Shown here: positions 11,529 to 24,309 of the stretch, piece by piece
Layout of the letters: each line of letters begins with the position of its first letter
Position numbering within the stretch: position 1 is the stretch's first letter
NCBI RefSeq assembly: GCF_009389715.1
Contig: NW_024067676.1
Span: 563,501-627,500 of the forward strand
Length of the DNA: 64,000 nucleotides
Reading direction: 5' to 3'
DNA from: Phoenix dactylifera
Taxonomy: Eukaryota; Streptophyta; Magnoliopsida; Arecales; Arecaceae
The notes under the pieces: model-generated
Told to the model about the DNA's origin: nothing
Seen by the model: the letters and a program-made list of their open reading frames with translations, nothing else
Databases searched by the model: none
Position numbers and translations under genes: made by a program

Positions 11529-12280
11529 GGCCCAGTTTGGGGGAGCTTTTGGAGGGTCAAAAAACACTTTTAGATGAAATATGAGTGTTTGGTAAAAATT
11601 TCGAGAAGCTGTTTTAGTTTTTTCAGAAAGCTAAAAACAGCTTTTTGGGAGAAGCTCCATTTTGGAGCCTTCCGAAAAAGCACTTTTAGGCATGGTCGAA
11701 AAGATTTTTTTTTACCAAAATACCTATGATAAAATATAACAATTATACAAAATGTCCCTTTAATAATTACTTAACCAATTTTATCACATAGCCAGAAAAT
11801 TTTTATATTATGACAAATTAATTTACACTAATAATTATAATATTTTATATCTTTATTATTGTATTATACTATAAAATAATATAATATTATATTATATCAT
11901 AATATATTGATATGTTATGTTAAATAATCTAATATTGTATGAAATTATTATGCTATAGTATACAATATTATATTACTATATTATAATAATATTATATTAT
12001 ATTAAGTAATACTATACTATATCATATATTTATGTATTAATACATATTATATTTTATTATACTATATTGGATAATACTATGCAATGTGTATGATCATTTT
12101 GTCATACTAAAGATACTTTATTAGTTTGTTTACCAAATACATGTTAAAGTAGCACATCACTTTAAAAATATAGTTACCAAATAGCAAATAGCTTTTTATA
12201 CAAGCTCTACTTCAGAAAGCTCTATTCCAAAAGCTCAACTTTCAAAAATTCTACTGCCAATAGCTCTCCCACACGGGGCC
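11529..12280. mobile_element. Non-autonomous TIR element, about 0.75 kb
   Basis: The left end reads GGCCCAGTTTGGGGGAGCTT from 11529. The right end, on the opposite strand, reads GGCCCCGTGTGGGAGAGCTA from 12280. Sub-terminal AAAGCT / AGCTTTT motifs are scattered on both sides, and the centre (about 11780-12110) is almost pure A/T. There is no ORF. Flanks do not show a clear target duplication. Ends of the GGCCCCGTTTGG type are widespread in plant genomes. Confidence 0.6.
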
Positions 12281-15200
12281 TAACCGCCACCGGCCAAGTA
12301 TTTGTTTGAATCCAAACCTTCCCTCCAAATGCTAGGGCCCCCAACGACACCAAGTCTTAAGTTCACTTCACAATTGCATTTAAGTATGCCAAACTTCACC
12401 TTCAAATAATACAATATTTTAGGAGGTAGATTTCATGAGTCCGACATCATGATGACAAATTCCACACGGCAACATCTGGATCCAAACAAATTGATATCTT
12501 TTTCTGAAGATGTCTTTGTCGTTTGATAAAGAATGGAGAATGTCATCTTTGGCCGACTCCTTTCGGTGGATTCATTCATGGGTTATTTTGCTCACATCAC
12601 TAAGTATTCCTCTCAATTAAAAAGTATAATTGGACCTTGTCATAGTTTCTTCCGGACTACAAGAAGACCAAAATTCTTTCATGGCCAATAAAATAAGTCA
12701 TGGTTTGCGTTTTTTATAGTTTGGAAGGTGTTTCCTGCCTAAATTCCATCATTTTCTCGTCAAAACAAATGATGTAGTGTACAACATAACACTTTTGGGA
12801 ATTCATGATGGGTAGGTTGAAAGAATAGAGGTAATATTGCTAGCATTTGTTTGATGGCATCTAATTTAGTTACTTTCCTATGTTCAACTACTAAGTTGTC
12901 GCCGCTCCTCAATTCTGGTCTAGGGACGTAAAAGCTTTATTCTTCACATACAATATATAAAGGAGTTTGAATTTTACACTCTGAATTTATCATATTATAT
13001 AATAGGTCCATAAGGTGAATTTATACTTAATTATAGATGTGATTTGCTGCCGCTGGAAATTGGTACATCCGAGGCACCGAGTTGGCTAAGTTGTTGGAGA
13101 GCTCGGCGATCAATTATTCAGGCTATACAGATCGACAAAAGGTTGCGACGTGCCTAAGGTGGTGCTAGAAATAGGAGATTGATGATCAAACCTTCGCTCC
13201 AGCGCTGGATTAGACCAGAAACAATAAAGATAAAGAAGTCCTCTTGTTGAAGAGTATCTAACGCGATATCCTCCAATACCTAAGTCAGACAGACTATCAA
13301 AAAACAGTAAAGGTGTTGTGAGAGTGGCAGAGTGATAGCATAAAGGTGTATGAGGGCTCGAAAACACTTATCTGAAGGGTCCATCGAGATTGGTTTGTAT
13401 TGGAGAGGGTGTCCGTTGCCGAAGGATTCAGACGTATGGATCGGCCATCATTGGTAAGCTATGTGACGTTCCCAAGATCATGCTCGGGCATTTTGCCCGC
13501 TCATCGTGCACTATATATCTCATGAATGCGATTAAGGAAATCACACTTGATTGTAGCCGAGGTGCTGCCAGTTGGGAAGAGTTTTGAAATTCAAAGAACT
13601 CTCCGCCTGCTTTTGAGCTGGCCACGTGGCAGGTTTTGATTGGTTAACTAGGGCTGGTTGGCTTGCCATGTAGGCTGTGGTTGGTCCCGAAGCATATCAA
13701 AATCTAAAACAATAGAATCGAAAATATGGAATTTTGTATATGTGTGCATGTGGGGGTACATATTCTATTCTCGGAGAAAAATTAAAAGTAGAAAATTTTA
13801 GATGCTCCATGCAATAGAACATCTTTTTTTCATTGAAATTAAAACAGGTAAAAGTTTTGGAATTGGGATTCTTTATTGGGAGGTTAACAAGGGGGCTACA
13901 TGCATAAGGTCTACAAGAGTGAAAATCTTGATTCTTAAAATCTAAATAGTATATCATTCCACTTCTATGTACAAGGATTTTCTTGAATTCTTGGCACATA
14001 TGACACTAACTGTAACAAAGAAAATACTCTCAAATTATCAATGAACATGCAATATCACAAATTATCTTGCATTTTATATTGGTGCAAAAGCCAATTATTA
14101 GGACATACTTTTCATCAAAGCTAGTGCAACTAAGTAGTAAGGGTACATACATCATTATGAGGGGGATATTTTTTAATCTAGCAGACTTATACACCAAAAT
14201 TGGAAAAGATCTATTATTGTTTGTGATTTTTCCGGATCCTATTTTTCATGCTTATGGCTTGCATCAATTATTCTAAGGATTTCAGTGTCAATGTTATATT
14301 GTAAATAAGATCACATTTTAGTAGCCCAAAAAAGAAGTTTTTGCCCTAGTAGCCATTTTCAATTAGAAGTTTCTTTGTTACCATATCACCACCATCCACA
14401 AGTTTCAATTTTATCACATCATATGGCTCGTTAGCTATCAATGTCTGCGACCTATTACAAGTTAGCAAGTTGATATATGTCCCCCTCATGATGTTATGAT
14501 TTCTCCTAATTGTGTTCAAGTATCAAATTATAGGTCAAATAATTATTTGAATTATTTCAACTTTTCATGAAATTTTTCCATGATATATTATTATTGTCAT
14601 GAATTAACCATGACATCATTATAACATAATTCTAAAATATTACATAACGATGTATTATTACAATATTTACACCACACCCTTAATCTTCCTTATATGCCTA
14701 TTATGGAGTGATGAGTTTGAAACATGGTTGTTGTTTTTGCATGCACAATTAATGTGACTTCTTTTCCTCCTTTGATGTGAATGATTTTTTTTTTATTTTT
14801 TTGATAAAAAATCAATCTAGAGGATGAGGGTTGCTAGACACCTACCACTTCATTGATAAAGTATCAATGAAGTAGAAGAAATATCTAATACCAAAACAAT
14901 GCACCCAAAGATTGGCTGAGTTCGAAAGAGAATAAAAAGGAAAATTTCAAGGTAGGTAAATGGTAACCAAGGATCTATATCTACACACTTAACCAGCTAA
15001 AAATGGTGCAGAAAGCAAAAACATTATAAATCTTAAAACCATTTAACATCCCAGAGCTAGAAAGAGAGATCGATAAACTGCATCTAACACCGTCTGCCAC
15101 TATGCCTCCCTCCTCTTGCAATAAAAGATCCTCATGAGCAACAGATAAAAAAAACCAACATCCTTATGAGATGGCAGGAGTACTTGGATCATGTTCACAA

Positions 15201-18200
15201 AAAGAACCAAAAAAAAGAAAACAAAATCTCCAATCAGCAATATAAGTGCATTGTATCAATATCTTGCTTCACTTGTGATTGTATATATCACATAGCTAAT
15301 ATTTTTTTTATCATTCTGATATAACTGTATACTCACCCAACATAAAAAATGCAGATGCATTATTAATGCATGCATATCTTTATGCAAGTGTTAGTGATAT
15401 ACTATGTGCTCACCGTAGGCTATCACTCTTGAGGGCATAGGCAAATAGTGTGGAGTAGAAAAGAGGGAGAAGACTAATTTAACAAGAAGGGACCACCTTC
15501 TTTAGATTACATCTTATATGCTACGTTGGATAGCTAAGGCTGTTTTAACATGGCTATTTAAATTAATGCAGCCTTTATTAATTGACTCTGGGTGGGAATT
15601 GCAACAATTTGTTCGAGTCTTCTTGTCCCATTTGAGAAGCAGGATCCAACCATGCTAATGTGATTCTACAAGGCATCTTTTCATATAGTCCATTGGATTG
15701 TCCAAATCAAGAGTGACAAGGAACGACTGAAAGCATCACTTCGTCCTTTAGCTAAGGAAATTTTTGGTGTTGTTCCATGAAATGATGAGCTCATTGTGTT
15801 GTTCAACAGTTGGAATTGTTTGCAGAAGAAGGCCTTGTTAGAATGTAGCTTTATATTACCTTGACTTCAGATGCCTCGTTTTCTGGCTGTGATGCTAAAA
15901 ATTGTTTGATTCCAAGGCCATGGCTGACAATAATGGGCCAAAGATCTTCTCCACTCAGATTTGTAGAATATAGTGGGAAATAGGTGTGATTTAGTAATGT
16001 TGTCCCCAGCTAAGGCCCTTTACTTGATGAGCTGCATGGGGGACTTCTCTTCCATTCTATCAGCATTATCAGAAACCTTCCTAATGTCATCAATTGATAC
16101 CTGTTTTATTTTTTTAATGTGTGTCATCATTTAATTAAATTCCCTCCCTCTGTCTGCTGCCCCAAACTCCTTCCTTCCAAACTACTCAGGCAATCAAATA
16201 AAACCTTGAGCATGGATTTAAGCCTATCCAAAAAGATTAGAGATAATTTCTGGTTTAGAATGCGAGACACATGAATGGAAGCAAGAGGTGATTGCTGCAA
16301 ACTTCGCTATAAACTACTTAAAGTTTCATACACTTTTTTGATGTTTTCACTTTTCAATTCACATAGTTTCATACACTTCAGTATTTTTAAAAAAAAAACA
16401 TGCAGTATTGTTTTCTTTTAAAAATGAACTATTATTAGAGAGAGAGAGAGAGGATAAGGATTGGAGGCATCGATAAAAGCATGGAAAGGGACTTGGCCTT
16501 GGAATGAAGACATATTGCAGGCCAAACTAGAATATTAAACACAACATCTCTCTCGCTCTCTCTTTCTTGTAATTTTCTTAGTCTATGCATTATATTATAT
16601 TCATGCACGGACCACAACGTTATCGACCACACAAGGCACGTCATTCTTAAATCACTTTCCCATAACCCTAGACCTGGAGATTATAATAAAACTAAGGTAC
16701 CCACACAACCCTTCCTCTCTTTGTCATTTATTTTTTTATAAAAAAAACTCTTTACTCTCATTGATTCTTTCATCTTCATGTCTATCCAACAAGAAAGAAA
16801 CGAGTAGGGAGGGGAGAAGGGAATGAGACTGCCGGCCTTTGTCTTGAGCTTCCTGGCAAAGTGGCAATTTGGATGTTTTTTGATCATTTTTTTGAGCAAT
16901 TTCATGGATGTAATATTTTTCTAATTTTTTAAATATTCATCTCCAAGTTTTGAAACTGCATCTGCCCACCAGCTGAGCTAAGTTTCTAATGAATAAAGGT
17001 ATGAAATTATCATTATTCTTCTAACAAATAACTAATTGACTTTCCTAGGCTTGGGTGATAACTTTTATGGCATGCATTTTATAAGTACAGGGTGTAACCA
17101 TGGTTAATTACATCTATCATCATAAATTACAAACAAGTGCGAGCATAGATTAATCTAAAGGAGGGCTCGTTGATCATCTGGCTGGTGAACCGAACCCATC
17201 ATCAATAAAGAGGAGAAAAGCATGCATTGACGTCTGCAACGTACTTTGTATATCTATAGGATTATTATGTATTGATTAGTATAGCAATGCGTAACTGAAA
17301 AGGTTCTTTGCTTCTTTTTTTTTGGAGGGGAGGATGATTTCTTTTTTTGAAAAGATCTTTTTTTCCCAATTTGATGTGTTCCTCTCAACAGTTGATTTAT
17401 TATTATCACATGACATATCATTTTTAATGGCGAGAAGGCAACATTGCTTTAGAGAGTAAAAGCCAAACAAACCCACCAAAGTTTGCTAAAAAATTACCAA
17501 AGGTTTTCGGTATTTTCCTGAGCCTGAAGATGCCATGATTCAGATCTTGTTAAGGTGTTTCAAGATTTCAATCTAGCATTGCAAAGTGACAAATTCGCCA
17601 TTGTGCTCGATAGGACTATAGCAAGGCTTGAGTTTGCTTATCTATGAGTGTATCATTCTTCGGGAAGGTAACCTACAAATGATATAAACTCTGCCATATT
17701 AATTAATAGATCGACTGAGAATGAGCTGTGGTAGGCCATTCTGGTTAAATTTTAACCAACTAACGAAAAAGAATGAAATTAAATAAAAATAAAAGTTCTG
17801 CATGGTTCAATGAGTTCATCTGTAATTGCTTGAGACAAAGTGAATTATAACGCAGGTGCGATTGATCCAAATTGAGTCAAGTATCGATTCAGTCAAAAGC
17901 TTGGTCCATACTTATTTGCTCAAGTTTTGGTCCATACTTATTTTCTCGTAACTTTAGTAATGAGATTAGTAATTACAAATTTATAACAAACTTCAATTTT
18001 TCATCATAATTAAATTACTCCCATTATCGTCTAACATTTGCAAATAAAGTAGTGTTCTATTTCATTACACTTCTTAAGGAATGGAATATGCTGTTACTAT
18101 ATATAATTGAATCTTAAACTTTTCATTGAGCTAGACTTGGTGTTGTTCAAGCATGGGTTCATAACTAATCAAGCTTCAAACTTATGCTTGAACATGGTTT

Positions 18201-18548
18201 ATCAATCTCATCACCAGTTTTTTGATTTAGCTTGGCTTGATGGATGAATCTGAATCAAGAGATGAGTCAACCTGGAAAACCGGACCGAGTTTTAGTAGGC
18301 CGGCTTGACTGTACCAGTGTCAAGTTGAAGGCCACCAAGAGGGAGTCTATGGTCAAAAACTATTCCAAATAAACTAATATTCCATTAAAATAATCGTGTG
18401 GAAGGTGTAAGGAGAGGACAAGAAGAGACCCGGTTCCACTGTTGCTGTAAGACTTGCCAGCACAGGACTCTTCCACCGCAGATTTGGAGGAGAATTCTCT
18501 GCCTTTCGTCTTTGGCTGATCCCATGACCAAATAATCACTACTCTCAA
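12281..18548. other. Long intergenic region; possible LTR fragment, GA repeat
   Basis: No supportable gene. About 13040-13600 is distinctly less A/T-rich and reads on the minus strand like an LTR regulatory segment, but no paired ends or primer site were found. A perfect 12-bp hairpin lies at 14847-14873, and a (GA)n microsatellite at 16437-16452. The rest is AT-rich unique-looking sequence. Confidence 0.4.
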
Positions 18549-18835
18549 TAATAGACACTGTTAAAATATCAACTTAAAAGTATGAAAAATATGAGCTCCT
18601 ATATTTTATTCCATCAATGGCCTCCCCTCCTACCATAAAAGAAAGAGACCACCACCCCATAGCCTCCCCCTTCTCCCCCCTCCCCCACCCCCCCCTCCCA
18701 CCATCACCACCATCCCAGAATCACTGCCAACAAGAGGGAAAAGAGAGAGAAATAAGGCAAACAAAGAAGAGATCATAAGAAAGCAAGCAAAAGAGAGAAG
18801 AAAGAAGTGGTTGAAATAAAGGTTGTGGATACCAA
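18549..18835 (+). promoter_or_regulatory. Probable 5' UTR and core promoter of the IDD gene
   Basis: A C-rich block (about 18645-18720) is followed by a purine-rich leader (AGAGAGAAA, AAGAGAGAAGAAAG) up to the ATG at 18836. This layout is common in plant 5' UTRs. No clear TATA box could be assigned, and the transcription start is not known. Confidence 0.35.
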
Positions 18836-21800
18836 ATGTCAAACATAACAGGAGATGGTGGGAGCTTCTCCTCTGAGAACCACACAGGGGAGGAGGAGGT
18901 CCACCAGAGCCAGCAGCAGCAGCAGCAGCATCCACTCCTTGGAACCATCGCTGCCACGGCAAATGGCAATGGCTTGAACTCACAGCCACAGGCACTGCAG
19001 GTCAAGAAAAAAAGGAACCTCCCTGGGACTCCAGGTATATGTTTCTTTTTCTTTTTTTTTTAACTGTAGAGTGATTGGCGGTTCAATTATTGGTGAGAAG
19101 CTTGTCTGTTTGTTAGCTTAGAACTAGGAAATAATTTTGAAAAAAAAATGTACCAAAGTAAAATTCTACTAATAATTATAATTTTACTCTTAAATTTATC
19201 AGCATACCAAAGTTATTAACTCTTGGAACACCATAACAATTCGGCATGGTTTTTTTTTTTTTGAATTTTTTCTTTATTACTCTCTCGTCGATCTTATCTA
19301 AAGATTCTTTAATGGTTGAACACTTTTGGCCCTTCCTCTTATCACCAACAAATTTGTAGTAAAGTTTACTGTTTGTATATAATATGGACAAAATTCTCCC
19401 AGAAGCAGTCAGATTTTTATAACCCTACTCAAATCAAGATCAGATAATTGTGTAACCTGCGAAGCAATTTTTTTGTTATCATGCATGCTAATGATTTAAT
19501 ATGGAGTTAATCTGCACAGACCCTACAGCAGAAGTGATTGCTCTATCGCCGACAACCCTGATGGCAACAAATCGCTTTGTGTGTGAAATTTGCAACAAGG
19601 GCTTCCAGAGGGACCAAAACCTCCAATTGCACCGCAGAGGCCACAACCTCCCATGGAAGTTGAGGCAGCGGACGAGCACAGAGGTTCGAAAGAGGGTGTA
19701 CATTTGCCCTGAAACCACATGCGTTCATCACAACCCGAGCCGAGCTCTAGGGGACCTCACAGGAATCAAGAAGCACTTCTGCCGCAAGCATGGGGAGAAG
19801 AAGTGGAAGTGCGACAAGTGCTCGAAGAAATACGCAGTGCAGTCGGACTGGAAGGCTCATACCAAGATCTGCGGCACCAAGGAGTACAAGTGTGACTGTG
19901 GCACCATCTTCTCCAGGTTCACTTCTTACACTAATAGATTTAATGTCGAGTAGTGAGTTGTCGATAATTAGAAGGACCACTTTGATGATGAGATGCATGA
20001 TAATAGTTATGAGTTATAGCTAGTATTATATATATATAAGACCACAATGGCTGTCATTACTTGGCAGAAAAAAAAAAGAGAGAGAGAGAACCATAGATTA
20101 CTTTTATCCATGCATTTTAACAGCCATTTTTTGGTATTATAATGGCATATAGCAGCTTACGATAACAAATCAAATGTGTCAGGATATCTTACTGAAAAAA
20201 AAAGGCATCATATAGAGGTATCCTATGTCTAAAGAGTATCTTAGATAACAAATATTTATATGGAAAGAAAAATATCATGAGCTCGCCATTTCAATCATTT
20301 AGAATCTCTGCTATGTCTTTCATGTAACAAATGCAACGTGACTTAGTATATGTTGAGAACATTAGAGGTGATAGAAAAATATCATACAATATTTACAAGA
20401 ACCATGATGTGAATAGAAAATTAAGTTTGATAAGTGGGTAGCATATATGTTAGGTATGGAAAACATCAGAATATCTAGGATTCCCTCTGAAGTTTAGGGA
20501 TGTGGTCTTTGAGCATGTTAGTGCAGAATGAGGATCACAAGGTGAACGCTGAACTGTGGAATCACAAGGAGAAGACTATTTCTATTGTACATCTATCAGG
20601 ATCTTCAATCACTGGAGTGTTCTCTCGAAAGAATGATACAACAAGAATGCACTAATCTTAAAGTAGCTAGTTGATATATCCTGTCTACTAGATTAGTATA
20701 TGAACTTATTGCACATCAGATTTTTAGGGTTAAGTGGTGGACTCACATGACACAACTTATCATGTTGTAACTGTTATACTGATGAAATTAAAAAATAATT
20801 AATTTAGGTCCATTAAACTAACAGGAACTATATATTGATGGTTTCCTATCCTAGAATTAATGGTTTCTTCTCCCTTTGTTCAACTTTTTATTTAGGTACA
20901 TACAATATCGTTGATTTTTGAAACATGAAAGATTAAGTTTCATTGCAACGCCTTTCCTAGAATTTTTCTTGTTCAAATCAGAATAGCATTGTTTCAACCC
21001 CTGAGCGCTACTTAGACGCTTTAATGTAAAACAAAGCAAGTGAGATGCAAACTAGCATGTAAATATGATAATATTCAGGTTTTCAAGGAACATAAACTTG
21101 TATTTAAGGGAAATAAAAATCAATAGGTCAAAAGCGATGGTTGTTAACTCCAACGTCTAGAGGGACAAAAAGAATCCTTTGGTTGAAAGACTGTTTTGAA
21201 TAACGTTGGAAGTAATAAAATTTATGGAAGTCAAATTTTGTCCCTAAAAGTTGGGCATACTTGCTTAGAAAAGGGTGCTTCACAGTATTGCTACTACTAG
21301 CTAGAAGAGAACAGGGAACCTCAAAAAGGGAAGGCAAAAGTTTCAAACCCTAGGCGAGAGATTACTCTCAATGTCTCACTGTCCTCAAAAAAAGCAAAAT
21401 GGTTTCTTTTTTGTTCCTTTTTTTAACAGCAATTTAAAGATTAGACTTGAACATGAAGCTAAACTAAAAATATCTTTTGGCATCAATTTATCAACTATAT
21501 TATTTTGTTCTCTTCAATCCTAAAAAGCTCTATATATGCATGAAAATATCTTCCAATTGATGTAATAATGAAACTCTCATGTCCACAGGAGAGACAGCTT
21601 CATCACCCACAGAGCCTTCTGCGATGCTCTAGTCGAAGAGAACAACAAGACCAGTAGTGGCCTGATGCCTACCATGGGCTCAAACCTCCAAGCTCATCGA
21701 GTCCCCGAGCTTATGATGCCCATCGGCACCCCCAGCACTGCTGACTCGCCGGTTGGACTCTCCGACTTCAATAACCATGACATCAAGAACCCCCTCAAGG

Positions 21801-22546
21801 CCCTTCCCTACGACCTCATGCCCACTCCATTGCGTTCGCATACCATGGCTGGAAGCATGCTCTCCACAACCACGGCCGCCACCCTCTTCAGCTCGAGGAC
21901 CTTTCCCTCAGGTTACCATGTGCTTAGCGATAGCACCAAGATGGGCCAGCTAGCCATCGGGTCGGCCGACATGTCGGCGACCGCATTGCTCCAAAAGGCA
22001 GCACAGCTGGGTGCAACCGCCACCTGTGGCGCGACTGCCATGACCTCCTCGAAAACCCACAGGAGCTTCATCTCGGAAATGGCCGGGCCTGATCAAAACT
22101 CTACCATTAGGCCTTATGGTTTATACGATGGGGTGCAAACACATGGGATGGGAGTCGATGGAGGAGGGTTTGTGAATCAATTTTTCGATACTACAATGGG
22201 TGAAAGCTCCGGGTTGAGTGACATAGGAATGTTTCCCTTGACCGCTGGAATGTTGAACAATAGTGGTGGTGGTGGTGGTGGTTCGCAGGGAGGGAGTGGG
22301 GGGTCAAGGTTGAGTTATGGAGGAGGGGGAAGTGGGGACGTGATGACTGTGGATTTTCTGGGGGTTGGCAGAGCAAGGACGGTGCCAGCGATGGGATTAC
22401 ATGAGAAGCAGCAGCAACAACAACAAGGGATGCAATTTGGAGGAGTTGGTCAGCAGAGGTTGCAGGAATTGCACCCATTTCAGCGGCAAGAACAGCAGCT
22501 AAGCTATGGACAAGCTGCCATGGAGAAGGCTTTGTGGGACGTTTGA
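18836..22546 (+). CDS. INDETERMINATE-DOMAIN (IDD) C2H2 zinc-finger transcription factor
   Basis: Exons 18836-19034, 19520-19916 and 21589-22546 join in frame (phases 1 and 2, GT-AG) into 517 residues, a normal IDD length. KKKR (57-60) opens the ID domain as a likely nuclear signal. Finger 1 uses C88, C91, H104, H108; finger 2 C129, C134, H152, H157; finger 3 (C2HC) C164, C167, H180, C184; finger 4 C191, C193, H206, C210. The second intron splits the codon for R199 in FSRRDSF, a conserved IDD position. The C-terminal half has [16 protein letters not shown], a glycine run, VDFLGVG and glutamine runs. IDD proteins are nuclear DNA-binding regulators, several working with GRAS proteins in root patterning, gibberellin response or gravitropism; which role applies here cannot be told. 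The family C-terminal motif is usually TRDFLG; here it reads TVDFLG. Confidence 0.95.
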
Positions 22547-24309
22547 GTGAGAAACAATGTCGAGAAAAAATATGAGTTTCTTTCTCTCTCCCTCCCCTCC
22601 CTCCTCTCCCCTCCTCTCTTGAGCTGGGTAGAATTGGTAGGAGCATTTTGTTAGCATTTTGGTAGGCTCTCATGTAAGTTTTAACTGTTTGATCTTCGGA
22701 TTAGAAAATTTTTCCTGGCTTTGCTCAAAAAAAATTTTCTAGTATGGATGGAATGATGCAGGTAGCTTTGTCAAAGAAAGAGGTGGTAAAATTTCTCAAG
22801 GATAAAGTCCACCATCAAACAAGTTTTTTTCAGAGAAGATTTTTTTAGTAATCCTTTTACCCACAACAAATCTATACTTATTTTTAGAGATAATTACTTT
22901 TGTTATTATATATGCAAGCTTAGTTTATAATAACAAAACATTTTGTCTCTACAAATCCATCAATGGAGTTTGATCAGTATCTATAGCAATGACTATGGAC
23001 ATTATCTTTTTGATGAAACTATGAACATTGTTGTAAATATCTTTCAAAACTTTTAGTGGCAAATATAATTGCTACAGTAAATTTTTTTTTTGGGTAAAAA
23101 ATGTAAAAGCCTCAAAAGTATAAAAATAGTAAGTAAAATTTTAAGTATAATTATGTAACCTATTTAATTACAAAAAATAGCATATACATCAATTAATATA
23201 TGCATAATCAATTACAATCCACATTAGGAAAAAAATAACAATATTTATTCATACAACTGTGTGTAAAATCAACAAAATAATATCCATTATACATAATAAA
23301 TAAAAACTCATAGAAGCTAATTCAATGTGTATAAGAAATTGCTCTCCATCCCCATTAGTAATATGTGGTCTAAAGTCATCTTTCATAACTTGGATATACA
23401 AAATATACTCTTCCTCCTCTGCTCCTCTCAAAATGCAACCATCGATGAGAAGGAAGGACTTTGAGGGAAGGGAAGGATATGATGTGAGGATCGAGGGTGA
23501 ATAAACTATTTTTGAAATCTTGTTTGCTGAACCACAGAGATGTCTCCAGGCTTTTTCAGAAAATTTGGATATACTTGTTTTTTATTCCAATCAAATACTA
23601 TTTAAGTAAGAGTTTTTTGATACCAAATCTTCTATAACGATTGTCTGATGATCTAGAGACATAAAGGATGCTTATCAATCTGCTTGGCCATGGTGATGAA
23701 AGACGGACCGCTAATCTATCGTAGAGAGTGTGAATCTGCGCACAAAAAGAAGGAAAAAACTCATCGGAATTACTTTGGTCGGGCCCTCTGATGCTTAAGT
23801 CAAATAGGGTATTGGAAAGAATAGGAAAAAGAAAGAAGAAGAGTATGGTATAAAATAATCTCTCTTTTTTTGTATATATGGATCTTAAGCTCTTTATATA
23901 GATACAGAATCTATGTCCCATCAGAGTTGGACTCTTTAGAGTATGAATTTTAGCGGAAAACAGCATCTTGGCATTCCTTATCTAGATAAGCTCAGGAATA
24001 AGAGTCTCATTGAAATTGGCATTTAGGTGACATGGGCTCCTTTTTGTAGAATGATCTCCTAGATAGGTCGGCTTGGATAGCTCGGTCTAGCCCACTGTAG
24101 TCAGCCTTATTCTGGTTGGCTTGGGCCTGGTCGATCATTTCGTTGGCCTTCTTCTTATTGGCTTAGGCCTGATCCACTGGTAAGAGACTAGCCCGCTTAA
24201 TGTAATAGGTCCTTTGGTTCTATTTATATAGAGAAGGAAGCATGGATATATTACGATTGTAAGCGGAAATCAAGAAATGAGCTATAACCACCGTTCTTTA
24301 TGAGCCATA
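22547..24309. other. IDD 3' flank and a possible minus-strand LTR
   Basis: A CT-rich 3' UTR-like segment follows the IDD stop. An inverted repeat (12-bp arms, 22898-22909 and 22927-22938) lies in AT-rich sequence. From about 23600, minus-strand sequence has TTGGTATCA (about 23616-23624, primer-site-like) and, further upstream on that strand, a TATATAAAG box near 23895. These suggest an old LTR retrotransposon oriented leftward and interrupted at 24310 by the solo LTR. Confidence 0.4.

Noticed and set aside
19917-19953. Read-through of IDD exon 2 to a stop
   Set aside because: The GT after TCCAG and the family sequence FSRRDSF, completed at 21589, show a normal intron.
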